A stretch of DNA of 64,000 nt from Coccinella septempunctata (Eukaryota; Arthropoda; Insecta; Coleoptera; Coccinellidae): positions 16,469,001-16,533,000 of the forward strand of contig NC_058198.1 of NCBI RefSeq assembly GCF_907165205.1. The letters are read 5' to 3'. The position numbers and the translations under genes were made by a program. Positions 43,546 to 55,987 of this stretch are shown in pieces. The number at the start of each line of letters is the position of its first letter. Position 1 is the stretch's first letter. The notes beneath the pieces were generated by a model. That model was not told the origin of the DNA, did no database searches, and saw only the letters and a program-made list of their open reading frames with translations.

Positions 43546-46353
43546 AATATATTACTGTTCATTTTTTCAAACGTTTCTGATATTATGAAATGATAAAATA
43601 TCAACAATTGAAAACTATAAGTTATCGATACAGATAATAACTATCTGGATAAGCAAGTATTGAAGCGCATTAGTATTTCAATTCTTAAGTTTGTTTCAAA
43701 TCTCGCTGCTCCAAACAATATTTCAAAATTAATAATTTCTAGAGAATTCTTTTTCATCATTTACATTCACGCTGTAGATGGTATACACGTTTTTCCTGAG
43801 GAAATAAAAACTATAGAAAGAATGTCCCTGAATAAATTTAACGACTCTGATGTATATGCAGAAATCCATGTAGGTTCCTATATATAAGTACAGAATCGTT
43901 ATTTTTTATTTTCACCCTAATTATACGGAGCACTGCTATCTACTTCATGAATTTCATTTTCAATGTCTTAACCGGGAAACCGAAAAATTTTGAGTATATA
44001 ATAATGAATAAATAAATAAATAAATAAATAAATAATAAAAATGAAATATTCTCATATTATAAGAGTTAAAAACTTGGTTTCTTGAAAAACGGCATGGATT
44101 CCCCATCGAGTAACATGTGACTCTGGTGACATGACATTGAATTTTCCAAGATTTCCAGCTTTCAGTATGCTTTAACGATGGAATGGTGCAACATTCAGGA
44201 ATTGTTGTCGAAGTCATAATGTATTTTTAACAGCATATCTACCAAAAAATTCTTTCGTTTCGTACTTTCATCGAAAAAAATTTGTTTAAATGAAAGCCTC
44301 TATTTTAGTCGAATTATGATCCATCCTATCCTTTCTATGCCCAAAATTGACAAGGTATTCCTGGATACGGAATATTCTGCTATCGTTTTTCAAAATGGGG
44401 AATTATACGGAAATAACTTGATATTAGTCCGAAAGTCACACTAAAACATTTGTAAGGCCTCACTATCTCCAAAATTTAAGACGAAAATCGGAAATTATAT
44501 TCACGCCCAGTACGAAAAGAAGATATTAAAAAAAAAAATAACCATTGCAAGTGACATTCAGTAAAGTGAAAATAAAATATCGCCAAAATAATGTCGAAAT
44601 TAGACATAGTCATACTTATGCAAGTTTTTGGCCGTCCAACTTCATTTGCTGTTTAGATTAGATATTTTATGATTTCTATGCTGATCCGGCTATCGAAAAT
44701 ATTCAAAATGATTTTGAAAAGGCCGTTTTATAGAAAAAAGTTCTATTTTGAGATGCTGGGGTTCGAACATAAATCGATAATTAATTGCAATATTTCCGAA
44801 AAATGCATCAACAATCAAATATCTTATTTCAAAATACTTCAAAGTTCCTGCTATACAATTCCTTGTTTTCGCAGGTAGTAATTATGACCAAATCGGTCCG
44901 TTGCGGGCGGAAACGTTGAGGGATGGTTTATTGTATTGGTTATACTGTACCTGTGTTATTCTGTACCTGTCACCTAGTCAAAGTAACAAATATTTTACTG
45001 TATACTTCAATACATCAATGGTTTTGAATAGGGTTTTTTTTTGCTTATCAAGAAATAGTAGTCCCGTAGATCAGTTATGGCACTTTTTTGGATTCCATGA
45101 TATTGTTCTGGTTTTTTTTACAGATAAATCCCCTTTGTATTTGTCAAGAGAAATGAGATTTCGATAATTAAGTATGAACGTTGACTTCTTTTCTATCTGT
45201 CTATTATATTCGTCAATGTAAACTGTTCTTTGTTTCAGGCTCAGGTAATTTCTTTTGAAATTAATTCATTTCAATGAAACATCCTCTACAGATCCATATA
45301 GCTCATGGAAAACTTCGAAAAACCGAATAAAAAAGTTACTTTCTTCCGTCATGTATTTCTTAAAATGGATTGCCAAAATTCATTAGAGAAAATAATGAAA
45401 AATTTTGGTTGCAGTAGCCTTTTTCTTGAGGTTGAAACTGGAATAATAATATTCGCGAGAAAACTGAAGCTGGCATATGGAATAATGAGAAAACAATATA
45501 AAAAATTACGGTGCGTAGCGTAGCGTTAGATCTATGACGCCATTATAACTAGTGAAACTGAAAAGAGCAAATTTTTTCAATTATCTGTAGGATATAAATA
45601 GTAGATGAATCCCTAGAACAATGTTCTTGAATGACAAAAAAAAGCAGGATTGGAAATTATCCTGGTTATAGTGAACCAATGTCTCAATCAATGAGAGGAT
45701 GAAATAACTCAAAACAAACGAAATTAATTCAGGAACATAATACACATTGATATAAAAGTGGACAAACAAATCAACAGTTGTTGGTTTTCATATATCTGAG
45801 TTGATTTCGTTTATTTATCGCCCTTATTCGAAGGCTCACTTATTTGATATCCTCCTACTTAATTTTTGCTGATAATTAGTATATCTGGTCATATTTTGAA
45901 GTTTAAATTTTTTTTATACCGTACTTGGAACGGGACCTAACGTTGTCTTTTGAGTACACCTTACAATTTTTAATTTTTTTTTCAAACCTAATGTTTCATT
46001 TAGAATACACTCTATATCATAAATGATTCATTATATCAGACTTGCACTCTGAATTCATACATAACCTATTGCTTGATTGCAGGTCAAGAAGCGTTCAGTG
46101 GATTGTTTTTGCATAGTACTTGAAACAGTACTAACTGTTAACTTTTATGATCCCCTATCAATTTTTATTTGTTTTCAAAATTAATGTTTCATTAAGAATA
46201 TGCTGTAAATTCAAATATCAGACTTGCACTCCAATATTATGAATTTTCTATTTCTTGATCGCAGGTCAAGGAGCGTTCAGTCTTTTACGCATAGTACTTA
46301 AAACAGTACTGTTGTCTTTTCTCTACATCTAACAATTTTCAATTTTTTTCGAA
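43546..46353. repeat. Array unit U6, partial, without the gene
   Basis: Starts within the unit at the TATTACTGTTCATT motif and runs through the AATA microsatellite (44005-44038) to the subrepeats. The gene and promoter are missing because of the mosaic filler. It is closest to U4 (shared AATAAAAATG after the microsatellite). No gene seen. Confidence 0.9.
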
Positions 46354-46412
46354 GTTAATATTTCATTTTGAATATAGAGCGCGGTCTGGAGTTACAAATC
46401 CTACAAAAGTTT

Positions 46413-46922
46413 TCATTTTATAGGTTTCTCCTTCTTCCTAAAAATCTCAATGTAGTCATTCACATTGAAAAGTTTGATATTAGGATCTTCTTTTCTTCTA
46501 ATAGATGTCATATTCAAAATCTCCTTCAGAATGAAAGACCTCGTCAAGCGTTTTCTCAGATTTCCGTTCGACACATACTGCTTTTTTTCTCCAACATCGG
46601 AATTTATTTTCTTCAAGACTTTTTGGCTATGTTCATCTTGATTACCTTCTCTTCTTGCAGCGTGAGTGTCGGATTTTTTCTGCGGAACTTTTCCTCTTTT
46701 TCGTTCTCCTACATGTGACTTCAGAAAATTCCTGATTTGAACTGTTCTCCTCAAGTCAATTTGTTTAGACTTCAATTTTTCCAATCCCATTCTCAAGATC
46801 TTCTTTCTGTCCATCTCGTCTTCCACAATGAAATAAATATTTAAGTATGAAACGATAAAATTCGATAGTACCAAAGTTAAAAAATGTAAACCACAACACA
46901 ATATTTGCAGCACGAAGCACAT
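46413..46922 (-). CDS. Array gene, U7 copy
   Basis: A 169-residue intact copy. Private changes are LTLVLSN and NIYFIV in the leader and KVLKKIN for KVVKKIN. Otherwise the majority form. Confidence 0.6.
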   Translation of the reverse strand: MCFVLQILCCGLHFLTLVLSNFIVSYLNIYFIVEDEMDRKKILRMGLEKLKSKQIDLRRTVQIRNFLKSHVGERKRGKVPQKKSDTHAARREGNQDEHSQKVLKKINSDVGEKKQYVSNGNLRKRLTRSFILKEILNMTSIRRKEDPNIKLFNVNDYIEIFRKKEKPIK

Positions 46923-46926
46923 TCAC

Positions 46927-46999
46927 AACTGAATACTTTGTACATCTACTCCGCTGTTATATAGCCCCTCTACCATCCCTCCCTAGCACCCCACCACCC
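46927..46999 (-). promoter_or_regulatory. Array gene promoter, U7
   Basis: TATATAA at 46957-46963, the initiator, and the four-G-run block at 46977-46999 are conserved. Confidence 0.6.
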
Positions 47000-49124
47000 A
47001 ATTGCATGTCCCGTCGTCTGATTCGATATTAGATTGCTGTGACTTAAAATTTCTATGGAATCAACGTATTACATTCGTTCAATTTAACTGACACACGTCG
47101 GACTGTTTGTTGATTTATCCTTATCTTCCTATGACCAATTTTAAAGTGTTACTTTTATTAGTTGTATGATGAGCCTTGAGAAAGTAACAAAATAGTTCCG
47201 AAACGTTGGCGAATTCATAAGAGATTGTTTTTCAACCTGTCCAAATTCCTGCGATATTTTACTTATTTTGTTCAATTAATTATTTATGATACCTAAAAAG
47301 AACATATAAAATATTTTGTTATTTTGTGATACTTGAGCCTAACACTAAAAATACCTAAAATTTTAGAGTGTGTAATATAATTATGAGTTTATGAAACATA
47401 TGCGAATTTAAATGATAATTGTCCAGAGTATTTCTCTTACAGAAAGAATATACTATTATATATTACTGTTCATTTTTTCAAACGTTTCTGATATTATGAA
47501 ATGATAAAATATCAACAATTGAAAAGTATAAGTTATCGATACAGATAATAACTATCTGGATAAGCAAGTATTGAAGCGCATTAGTATTTCAATTCTCAAG
47601 TTTGTTTCAAATCTCGCTGCTCCAAACAATATTTCAAAATTAATAATTTCTAGAGAATTCTTTTTCATCATTTACATTCACGTTGTAGATGGTATACACG
47701 TTTTTTCTGAGGAAATAAAAACTATAGAAAGAATGTCCCTGAATAGATTTAACGACTCTGATGTATATGCAGAAATCCATGTAGGTTCCTATATATAAGT
47801 ACAGAATCGTTATTTTTTATTTTCACCCTAATTATACGGAGCACTACTATCTACTTCATGAATTTCATTTTCAATGTCTTAACCGAGAAACCGAAAAATT
47901 TTGAGTATATAATAATGAATAAATAAATAAATAAATAAATAAATAAATCAATAATTAAAATGAAATATTCTCATATTATAAGAGCTAAAAACTTGGTTTC
48001 TTAAAAAACGGCATGGATTCCCCATCGAGTAACATGTGACTCTGGTGACATGACATTGAATTTTCCAAGATTTCCAGCTTTCAGTATGCTTTAACGATAG
48101 AATGGTCCAACATTCAGGAATTGTTGTCGAAGTCATAATGTATTTTAAACAGCATATCCACCAAAAAATTCTTTCGTTTCGTACTTTCATCGAAAAAAAT
48201 TTGTTTAAATGAAAACCTCTATTTTAGTCGAATTATGATCCATCCTATCCTTATTATGCCCAAAATTGACAAGGTATTCCTTCATACGGAATATTCTGCT
48301 ATAGTTTTTCATAATGGGGAATTATACGGAAATAACTTGATATAAGTCCGAAAGTCACACTAAAACATTTGTAAGGCCTCACTATCTCCAAAATTTAAGA
48401 CGAAATTCGGAAATTATATTCACGCCCAGTACGAAAAGAAGATATTAAAAAAAAAACCAATGCAAGTGACATTCAGTAAAGTGAAAATAAAATATTGCCA
48501 AAATAATGTCGAAATTAGACATAGTCAAACTTATGCAAGTTTTTGGCCGTCCAACTTCATTTGCTGTTTAGATTAGATATTTTATGATTTCTATGCTGAT
48601 CCGGCTATCGAAAATATTCAAAATGATTTAGAAAAGGCCGTTTTATAGAAGAAAGTTCTATTTTGAGATGCTGGGGTTCGAACATAAATCGATAATTAAT
48701 TGCAATATTTCCGAAAAATGCATCAACAATCAAATATCTTATTTCAAAATACTTCAAAGTTCATGCTATACAATTCCTTGTTTTCGCAGGTAGTAATTAT
48801 GACCAAATCGGTCCGTTGCGGGCGGAAACGTTGAGGGATGGTTTATTGTATTGGTTATACTGTACCTGTGTTATTCTGTACCTGTCACCTAGTCAAAGTA
48901 ACAAATATTTTACTGTATACTTCAAAACGTCAATGGTTTTGAATAGGGTTTTTTTTGCTTATCAAGAAATAGTAGTCCCGTAGATCAGTTATGGCACTTT
49001 TTTGGTTTCCATGATATTGTTCTGGTTTTTTTTACAGATAAATCCACTTTGTATTTGTCAAGAGAAATGAGATTTCGATAATTAAGTATGAACGTTGACT
49101 TCTATTCTATCTGTCTATTATATT

Positions 49125-49484
49125 TGTGGCGGCGTAGTTGTACCCATGGTAGAGGAATACTTCATCTCACCATGATGGTACCAAGGGTAGCCAAACGATG
49201 GCATCACTGCGCACGACGGTTGCGATCACAGGGTAGATTATACGTCTATTGCGGTGCAGCATACGCCAAACGATGGCGCCACCGGCGACGCAACACTCTA
49301 TACCCTCGACGTAACCGGCGTTTATAGCAGGCACAAACTACGCTGCTTCGGCGATTGTCGTAGGTAGCTGCTAGGGTTCATTAACCTACCTGATGAGTCC
49401 GACCCTAGCAGTGGGACGAAACAATCACCCCAAGAGCACGCCATTCTTCAAATGGCGTGAACTCACCCCAGCACATACCGCCAA
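49125..49484 (+). repeat. Solo LTR of the retrozyme-like element
   Basis: 360 bp at exactly the same unit position and with the same ATATT flanks as the full element in U2. It carries the 5'-LTR variant at LTR position about 161 and the 3'-LTR variants from position about 213 on. That is the expected product of a crossover between the two LTRs of one ancestral insertion. The ribozyme it keeps is the intact type. Confidence 0.9.
49353..49426 (+). ncRNA. Type III hammerhead ribozyme, solo LTR, intact core
   Basis: Identical to the 3' LTR ribozyme of U2: GUC with cleavage after 49359, the CTGATGA core, GAAA, the three stems and complementary loops. If this unit is transcribed on the plus strand the RNA should cut itself once here. 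Confidence 0.88.
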
Positions 49485-50275
49485 ATATTCGTCAATGTAA
49501 ACTGTTCTTTGTTTCAGGCTCAGGTAATTTCTTTTGAAATCAATTCATTTTAATGAAACATCCTCTACACATCCATATAGCTCATGGAAAACTTCGAAAA
49601 AACGAATAAAAAAGTTACTTTCTTCCGTCATGAATTTCTTAAAATCGATTGCTGAAATTTATTAGAGAAAATAACGAAAAATTTTGGTTGCAGTAGCCTT
49701 TTTCTTGAGGTTGAAACTGGAATAATAATATTCGCGAGAGTACTGAAGCTGACATATGGAATAATGAGAAAACAATATAAAAAATTTCGGTGCGTAGCGT
49801 AGCGTTAGATCTATGACGCCATTATAACTAGTGAAACTGAAAGGAGCAAATTTTTCCAATTATCTGTAGGATATAAATAGTAGATGAATACCTAAAACAA
49901 TGTTCTTGAATGACAAAAAAGAGCAGGATTGGAAATTATCCTGGTTATAGTGAACCAATGTCTCAATAAATGAGAGGATGAAATAACTCCAAACAAACGA
50001 AATTAATTCAGGAACATAATACACATTGATATAAGAGTGGACAAACAAATCAACAGTTGTTGGTTTTCATATATCTGAGTTCATTTCGTTTATTTATCGC
50101 CCTTATTCGAAGGCTCACTTATTCGATATCCTCCTACTTAATTTTTACTGATAATTAGTATATCTGGTCATATTTTGAAGTTCTAATTTTTTTTATACCG
50201 TACTTGGAACGGGACCTAACGTTGTCTTTTGAGTACACCTAACAATTTTTAATTTTTTTTCAAACCTAATGTTTC

Positions 50276-50540
50276 CAGCGTGAGTGTCGGATTTTTTCTG
50301 CGGAACTTTTCCTCTTTTTCGTTCTCCTACATGTGACTTCAGAAAATTCCTGATTTGAACTGTTCTCCTCAAGTCAATTTGTTTAGACTTCAATTTTTCC
50401 AATCCCATTCTCAAGATCTTCTTTCGGTCCATCTCGTCTTCCACAATGAAAAAAATATTTAAGTATGAAACGATAAAATTCGATAGTATCAAAGTTAAAA
50501 AATGGAAACCACAACACAATATTTGCAGCACGAAGCACAT
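50276..50540 (-). pseudogene. Array gene, U8 copy, truncated
   Basis: Same start and leader, open through KKSDTHA (about residue 88). There the deletion junction replaces the second half with unit flank read out of context, to a stop at 50193. It would make a 115-residue protein lacking the normal C-terminus. Confidence 0.75.
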
Positions 50541-50544
50541 TCAC

Positions 50545-50617
50545 AACTGAATACTTTGTACATCTACTCCGCTGTTATATAGCCCCTCTACCATCCCTCC
50601 CTAGTACCCCACCACCC
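50545..50617 (-). promoter_or_regulatory. Promoter of the truncated U8 gene
   Basis: TATATAA at 50575-50581, the initiator and the G-run block are retained, so the truncated copy could still be transcribed. Confidence 0.55.
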
Positions 50618-51708
50618 AATTGCCCGTTCCGTCGTCTGATTCGATATTAGATTGCTGTGACTTGAAATTTCTATGGAATCAATGTATTACATTCGTTCAA
50701 TTTAACTGTCACACGTCGGACTGTTTGTTGATTTATCCTTAACTTCCTATGACCAATTTTAAAGTGTTACTTTTATTAGTTGTATGATGAGCCTTGAGAA
50801 AGGAACAAAATAGTTCCGAAACATTGGCGAATTCATAAGAGATTGTTTTTCAACCTGTCCAAATTCCTGCGATATTTTACTTATAGTGTTCAATCCATTA
50901 TTTATGATACCTAAAATAAACATATAAAATATTTTGTTATTTTGTGATACTTGAGCCTAACACTAAAAATACCTAAAATTATAGAGTGTTTTATATAATT
51001 ATGAGTTTATGAAACATATGAGAATTTAAATGATAATTGTCCAGAGTATTTTTCTTACAGAAAGAATATACTATATTACTGTTTATTTTTTCAAACGTTT
51101 CTGATATTATGAAATGATAAAATATCAACAATTGAAAAGTATAAGTTATCGATACAGATAATGACTATCTGGATAAGCAAGTATTGAAGCGCATTAGTAT
51201 TTCAATTCTTAAGTTTGTTTCAAATCTCGCTGCTCCAAACAATATTTCAAAATTAATAATTTCTAGAGAATTCTTTTTCATCATTTACATTCACGTTGTA
51301 GATGGTATACACGTTTTTCCTGAGGAAATAAAACTATAGAAAGAATGTCCCTGAATAGATTTAACGACTGTGATGTATATGCAGAATTCCATGTAGGTTC
51401 CTATATATAAGTACAGAATCGTAATTTTTTTATTTATTTATTTATTTATTTATTTAAAGAAATAAACGGGATATACCCTTTAATACAATAGTAAAAGTAA
51501 CACAAATAACTGTGTGCAACACAATGGAATGGACAAGATTTACAAATTTCAGTACAAGCACATTGATAGCGAAAAGCACTTCATAACAGTAGACAACGTG
51601 TTTTACAATTTTAATTTAAATTTGAACTTAATTTAAATTCAAACTGAGGCGGAGCTCGAAAGGCGGAAAAAAGAAAACAAAAAAGTCTCAAGAATCCAAA
51701 AACAAAGA

Positions 51709-54549
51709 TCACACCACAATCGCCCGACATATCTCCTCCCTTAACCCCGATAAAGACCGATTAAAAAAGTCAATTCCTGAGACAGATGCAACGTTTACGT
51801 GATTGCTAATCCTTGGGACAGGAGAGTTTTTAGAATAGTTACATTTATAACCATGGATATGAAGAAGAGTTCTACCTCTGGTTCGCCTAGGAGGAACCAG
51901 AAAGCTGAAAAGCTCAAGCAGATCAGGGCAGTTTAGTGCCCCACAAATCAACTTAGAAAAAAATATCACATCTCCACGCTTGCGTCTAAGGAACAATGAG
52001 GGCAGATCGATTCTAGATCTCATAAGTGAAGCTGAAAAATGTATCCTCTCAATGCCAAGGCGAAAGGAAATATACATAAGAAACCTATTTTGTACCTTCT
52101 CAATCCTCTCAGAGTCCATGTACGTATAAGGAGACCACACAACTGAAGCAAACTCCAGCGTCGGCCTAACAAGCGTCACAAAGAGATACCTAAGTGTCTC
52201 CTCCGACTGGAAATCCTGCGAGTGTCTGATAATAAACCCAAGCAACTTTACACCTCTATTTACAATATAATCAACATGAGGCTTAAAACTCATGTTACAA
52301 TCATATAGTACACCCAAATCTCTGATTTGGTCCACTCTTTCAAGGAAATTGTTAGACAATGAGAAAGTGCAGTCAACTCGGGGACTACCGCGATAGATGG
52401 TTAGGTGCTTGCACTTATCGACATTAAGATGCAGTCTATTATGTTCACACCATTTTACCAATCTGTCAAGATCAGCCTGGATATTACGAGCGTCCTCCTT
52501 ATTGTTAACTGCAAGAAAAATTTTGAGATCATCCGCAAATATCAGGAACAGAAAATGCCAAAAACAACTGGATACATCATTTAGAAAAATTAGGAATAGT
52601 AGAGGACCCAAGTGGCTGCCCTGAGGAACACCAGAAGTCACCAGAATTGCGTCAGATAATGCATCCCTAACCTTGACAAATTGAATCCTAAAATTGAAGT
52701 AGGACAATAGCCATCTGAGAAGAGCACCCCATATTCCAAATTGGATGAGTTTAGATTCGAGAATTGAGTGGTCGACAGAGTCGAACGCCTTCGAAAAATC
52801 AGTATATATGACCTCAACCTGACTCCCACGCTCTAACGCATCAATGGAGTACTGCGTGAAAAGTATCAAATTAGTTTCGATACTTCTGCTTCTCAAGAAA
52901 CCATGTTGCCGAGGAGATATACCTGGCAAAATCTTCTCATAGACTCTATCATACACCAGCAGTTCAAGCAACTTAGGTATAGCACTTATGATGGAAATTG
53001 GGCGATAGTTACCTACATTGAGTTTAGTTCCTGACTTATGAACAGGCCTGACAAAACTTTCCTTCCACTTGGATGGGAAAGTACCAGATTCAAGGGATCT
53101 GTTGAAGACAATTTGAAGAGGTAAAGCCAGGGATGAAGAACATCTGCGTAAAAAAATAGTGGGAATCTGATCCGGACCAGGGCCCTTATTAATATCCAAG
53201 CTATTAAGTTTTTGCAGAACCTCGGTCAATTCAAATTTCACGATACCACCCACATCACAACCAGAAGTGGAGTCGCCCTCCGTCATCCCAGAAGGTGGAA
53301 AAGAGGCCGCAGCAAAAACTGACTGGAAATGATTTGCAAATCCATTAGCAATGTCCCGATCACTGTTGAGCCATCTCTCACCATACATGACCTCAGAAGG
53401 AATATCGTTATCATGACGCTTTCCGTTAACGAAATTCCAAAAGGCTTTGACATTATTCTTTATATGGCCCTCCACCCGATCAACATAGGAGGCGTAACAA
53501 GAACTTGCAAGCGACTTACATTGGGCTCTCAGATTACAGAACACAAGATAATCATCCCAAGACTTAGATATTTTGAACTTCTTATGAAATTTTTTCTTCT
53601 CCAATACAAGCTGCCTCAAGTCGTGTGAATACCATACAGGAAATTTAGTTCTCTTCAAACGTCTTTTAGGAACAAACACATCAATAGCCTCGTAAATACA
53701 ATTGTAAAGAGTATCCACCAGAACATCAACAGAAGCATCAACAGGCAACGAATTAACCCAATCAATTGAACTGAAATAGACATTCAAACTATCAAAATCG
53801 CTATTCCTGAAATCATATGCAGTGATCTCATACTCATTGTATACACTACTGAAGAACTTGCAAGTAAACGAAAGTGCAGGATGATGCGCATCCAATTTAG
53901 AAAGAACATCAACCGCACAATCAACCACGGTATCGTGTTGTTGCGTGAAAACCAAGTCCAATACTTTGCCATGAACATTCTCTATTGCATTTGCCTGGTG
54001 AAGACCATAAAACCCGAAGGTATCAACAAGAGCTTGAGCACGCAAATCATTCACACCACTAAGACCAACACCCAAATCGTCATTCACCCACACACAATTT
54101 CCTAAATTATAATCACCGGCTATGACCACATAGTCCGGCTTGACAGATTCCATGGCATGTTCAAAGTTAGAACAATGACTCTCAAAATACTCAACACCAA
54201 GCAAAGGAGGCATGTATGCTACACCGAACAAAACACTCTTAGTACCACGGACTAAGACAAATAAATCCTCCACGTTCTCATTAGAAGTAAGAATAATTTC
54301 AGATCTAAGACACTTTTTAACAGCAAGCAGGACACCACCCCCCATCTTTTTAGAACTTGATTTATGCGAACGATCACAACGATAAATATTATAATTATTA
54401 TGAATTTGAAGTTCGGAATTCTTAATAGATTGATCAAGCCACGTCTCAGTTAGAATAATAACATCATATGATGAAATGCTAACATTTTTATAGAACTCGT
54501 ACAACTTATATTTACCCCTTATACTACGCACATTCTGATAATATACCAT
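51709..54549 (-). CDS. Non-LTR retrotransposon ORF2: APE endonuclease and RT
   Basis: 946 residues. The endonuclease starts with YYQNVRSIRGK, then ILTETWLD, GGGVLLAVKK, the catalytic AGDYNLG, and LDAHHPALSF in place of the SDH block. The RT shows GPGPDQIPTIFLRR, KSGTKLNVGNYRPISI, YTDFSKAFDSVDH, SGVPQGSHLGPLLFL and the catalytic FADDLKIF. The C-terminus has LNVDKCKHL and VRPTLEFASVVWSPY. Full domain order and no stop, so it is potentially functional as an enzyme. Jockey/CR1-type in broad terms. Confidence 0.92.
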   Translation of the reverse strand: MVYYQNVRSIRGKYKLYEFYKNVSISSYDVIILTETWLDQSIKNSELQIHNNYNIYRCDRSHKSSSKKMGGGVLLAVKKCLRSEIILTSNENVEDLFVLVRGTKSVLFGVAYMPPLLGVEYFESHCSNFEHAMESVKPDYVVIAGDYNLGNCVWVNDDLGVGLSGVNDLRAQALVDTFGFYGLHQANAIENVHGKVLDLVFTQQHDTVVDCAVDVLSKLDAHHPALSFTCKFFSSVYNEYEITAYDFRNSDFDSLNVYFSSIDWVNSLPVDASVDVLVDTLYNCIYEAIDVFVPKRRLKRTKFPVWYSHDLRQLVLEKKKFHKKFKISKSWDDYLVFCNLRAQCKSLASSCYASYVDRVEGHIKNNVKAFWNFVNGKRHDNDIPSEVMYGERWLNSDRDIANGFANHFQSVFAAASFPPSGMTEGDSTSGCDVGGIVKFELTEVLQKLNSLDINKGPGPDQIPTIFLRRCSSSLALPLQIVFNRSLESGTFPSKWKESFVRPVHKSGTKLNVGNYRPISIISAIPKLLELLVYDRVYEKILPGISPRQHGFLRSRSIETNLILFTQYSIDALERGSQVEVIYTDFSKAFDSVDHSILESKLIQFGIWGALLRWLLSYFNFRIQFVKVRDALSDAILVTSGVPQGSHLGPLLFLIFLNDVSSCFWHFLFLIFADDLKIFLAVNNKEDARNIQADLDRLVKWCEHNRLHLNVDKCKHLTIYRGSPRVDCTFSLSNNFLERVDQIRDLGVLYDCNMSFKPHVDYIVNRGVKLLGFIIRHSQDFQSEETLRYLFVTLVRPTLEFASVVWSPYTYMDSERIEKVQNRFLMYISFRLGIERIHFSASLMRSRIDLPSLFLRRKRGDVIFFSKLICGALNCPDLLELFSFLVPPRRTRGRTLLHIHGYKCNYSKNSPVPRISNHVNVASVSGIDFFNRSLSGLREEICRAIVV

Positions 54550-54557
54550 AACCTCAC

Positions 54558-54743
54558 TCAGCTCCTCCCCTGCACTACCAAGGGATCCTGTATATTGTTT
54601 TTTGATGATTTTACAAGTTTAGGAACTCCGTTAAAATATTTTATAGTGAGATCTTCTCCATTAGAACTACGACAATTTAATTCCTTGCGTAAATCTTTCA
54701 AGTGTTGGATCTGCATGAGAGTAAGGTCCGAGTGAAGTTTCAC
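54558..54743 (-). pseudogene. End of ORF1 of the same element
   Basis: About 60 residues ending DPLVVQGRS, 8 bp upstream of ORF2. Likely the C-terminus of the nucleic-acid-binding ORF1 left after 5' truncation. No motif visible. Confidence 0.5.
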
Positions 54744-54884
54744 ACTTTTATTTGAAATTTTGTTTTCACCCTAATTATACGGAGCACTACTATCTACTTC
54801 ATGAATTTCATTTTCAAGGTCTTAACCGGGTAACCGAAAAGTTTTTAGTATATTATAATGAATAAATAAATAAATAAATAATTT

Positions 54885-54915
<31 letters not shown>

Positions 54916-55555
54916 AAAATGAAATATTCTCATATTATAAGAGCTAAAAACTTGGTTTCTTAAAAAACGGCATGGATTCCCCATCGAGTAACATGTGACT
55001 CTGGTGACATGACATTGAATTTTCCAAGATTTCCAACTTTCAGTATGCTTTAACGATAGAATGGTGCAACATTCAGGAATTGTTGTCGAAGTCATAATGT
55101 ATTTTTAACAGCATATCCACCAAAAAATTCTTTCGTTTCGTACTTTCATCGAAAAAAATTTGTTTATATGAAAACCTCTATTTAAGTCGAATTATGATCC
55201 AGCTTATCCTTACTATGCCCAAAATTGACAAGGTATTCCTGGATACGGAATATTCTGCTAACGTTTTTCAAAATGGGGAATTATACGGAAATTATTATTA
55301 TTATTATTATTGAACTCTTTATTGCATTAAAACAAGTTTCATACATTTTTATAGAATTGTGCAAAAGGTGGACATATCGCCATGCAATTTCTTCCTGCCA
55401 ACCAGAAATAATCTATTAAAGAAACTTATATCTAAAAACAAGAATACCTGACCTAACTTAAATTCAGTTCAACCTGCTCCAAAATAGGGAGAAAGGGGAA
55501 TGGGAGGGAGAAGGATAGACGTCGCCGAAGAAAGGGACCATATTAAACATGGGTA

Positions 55556-55984
55556 TCAAGTAAGTGTGATGGGTGAAGCACTTAAATATCTCCTGAGGAA
55601 AAACCTAAATGAAAGGTAAGTTACCTTCCGAACGATATCCGGAGGGAGGCGATTCCAGAGCCGGGGAAACAGAACTGTGAAGCTATTCGAGCAAACATTA
55701 GTCGAGTGGAGTGGTATCCTCAAGGTCAAGTTATAGAGTGCCCTTGTCTGACGGACCCCATCTCCCAGAAGACTAAGACCATCAAAAAGGTATTCAGGCT
55801 CGCGGGACCTCAACACCTTGAACCCCAGTAAAAGAAGATGCCAAATTCGACGTTGTTTGATGGGTAGCAATCCCATATTTTGCCTGAATTGACTTATATG
55901 ATCAAATTTCCTTAAGTTGTAGACAAATCGTACACCTGCATTTTGTAACCGCTCCAGTTTCATCAGCTGTGTGTTTGTGAGACC
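55556..55984 (-). pseudogene. RT C-terminal part after a nonsense codon
   Basis: Continuation of the RT frame after a stop codon at 55985-55987 (U1 has a sense codon there). It ends with PRLWNRLPPDIVRKV and SASPITLT, the proper C-terminus that U1 lost to a frameshift. Confidence 0.85.
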
Positions 55985-55987
55985 CAT

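Larger units (their letters stand above)
46354..50275. repeat. Array unit U7, with solo ribozyme LTR
   Basis: Intact array gene, AATA microsatellite, and a solo LTR of the retrozyme-like element at the same site as in U2. The right end lacks two subrepeats: at 50275 it joins directly to the truncated gene of U8. Other stretches are ordinary unit sequence. Confidence 0.9.
51421..54760 (-). mobile_element. Non-LTR retrotransposon with intact ORF2 in U8
   Basis: A 3.3-kb insertion between AGAATCG and TTTTCACCC of the unit. The minus-strand 3' end is an (AAAT)n tail (51427-51460). It contains the end of an ORF1 and a complete ORF2. It is 5' truncated within ORF1. It is the only long intact retrotransposon polymerase frame in the window, so it is probably a young insertion. 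Confidence 0.9.
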
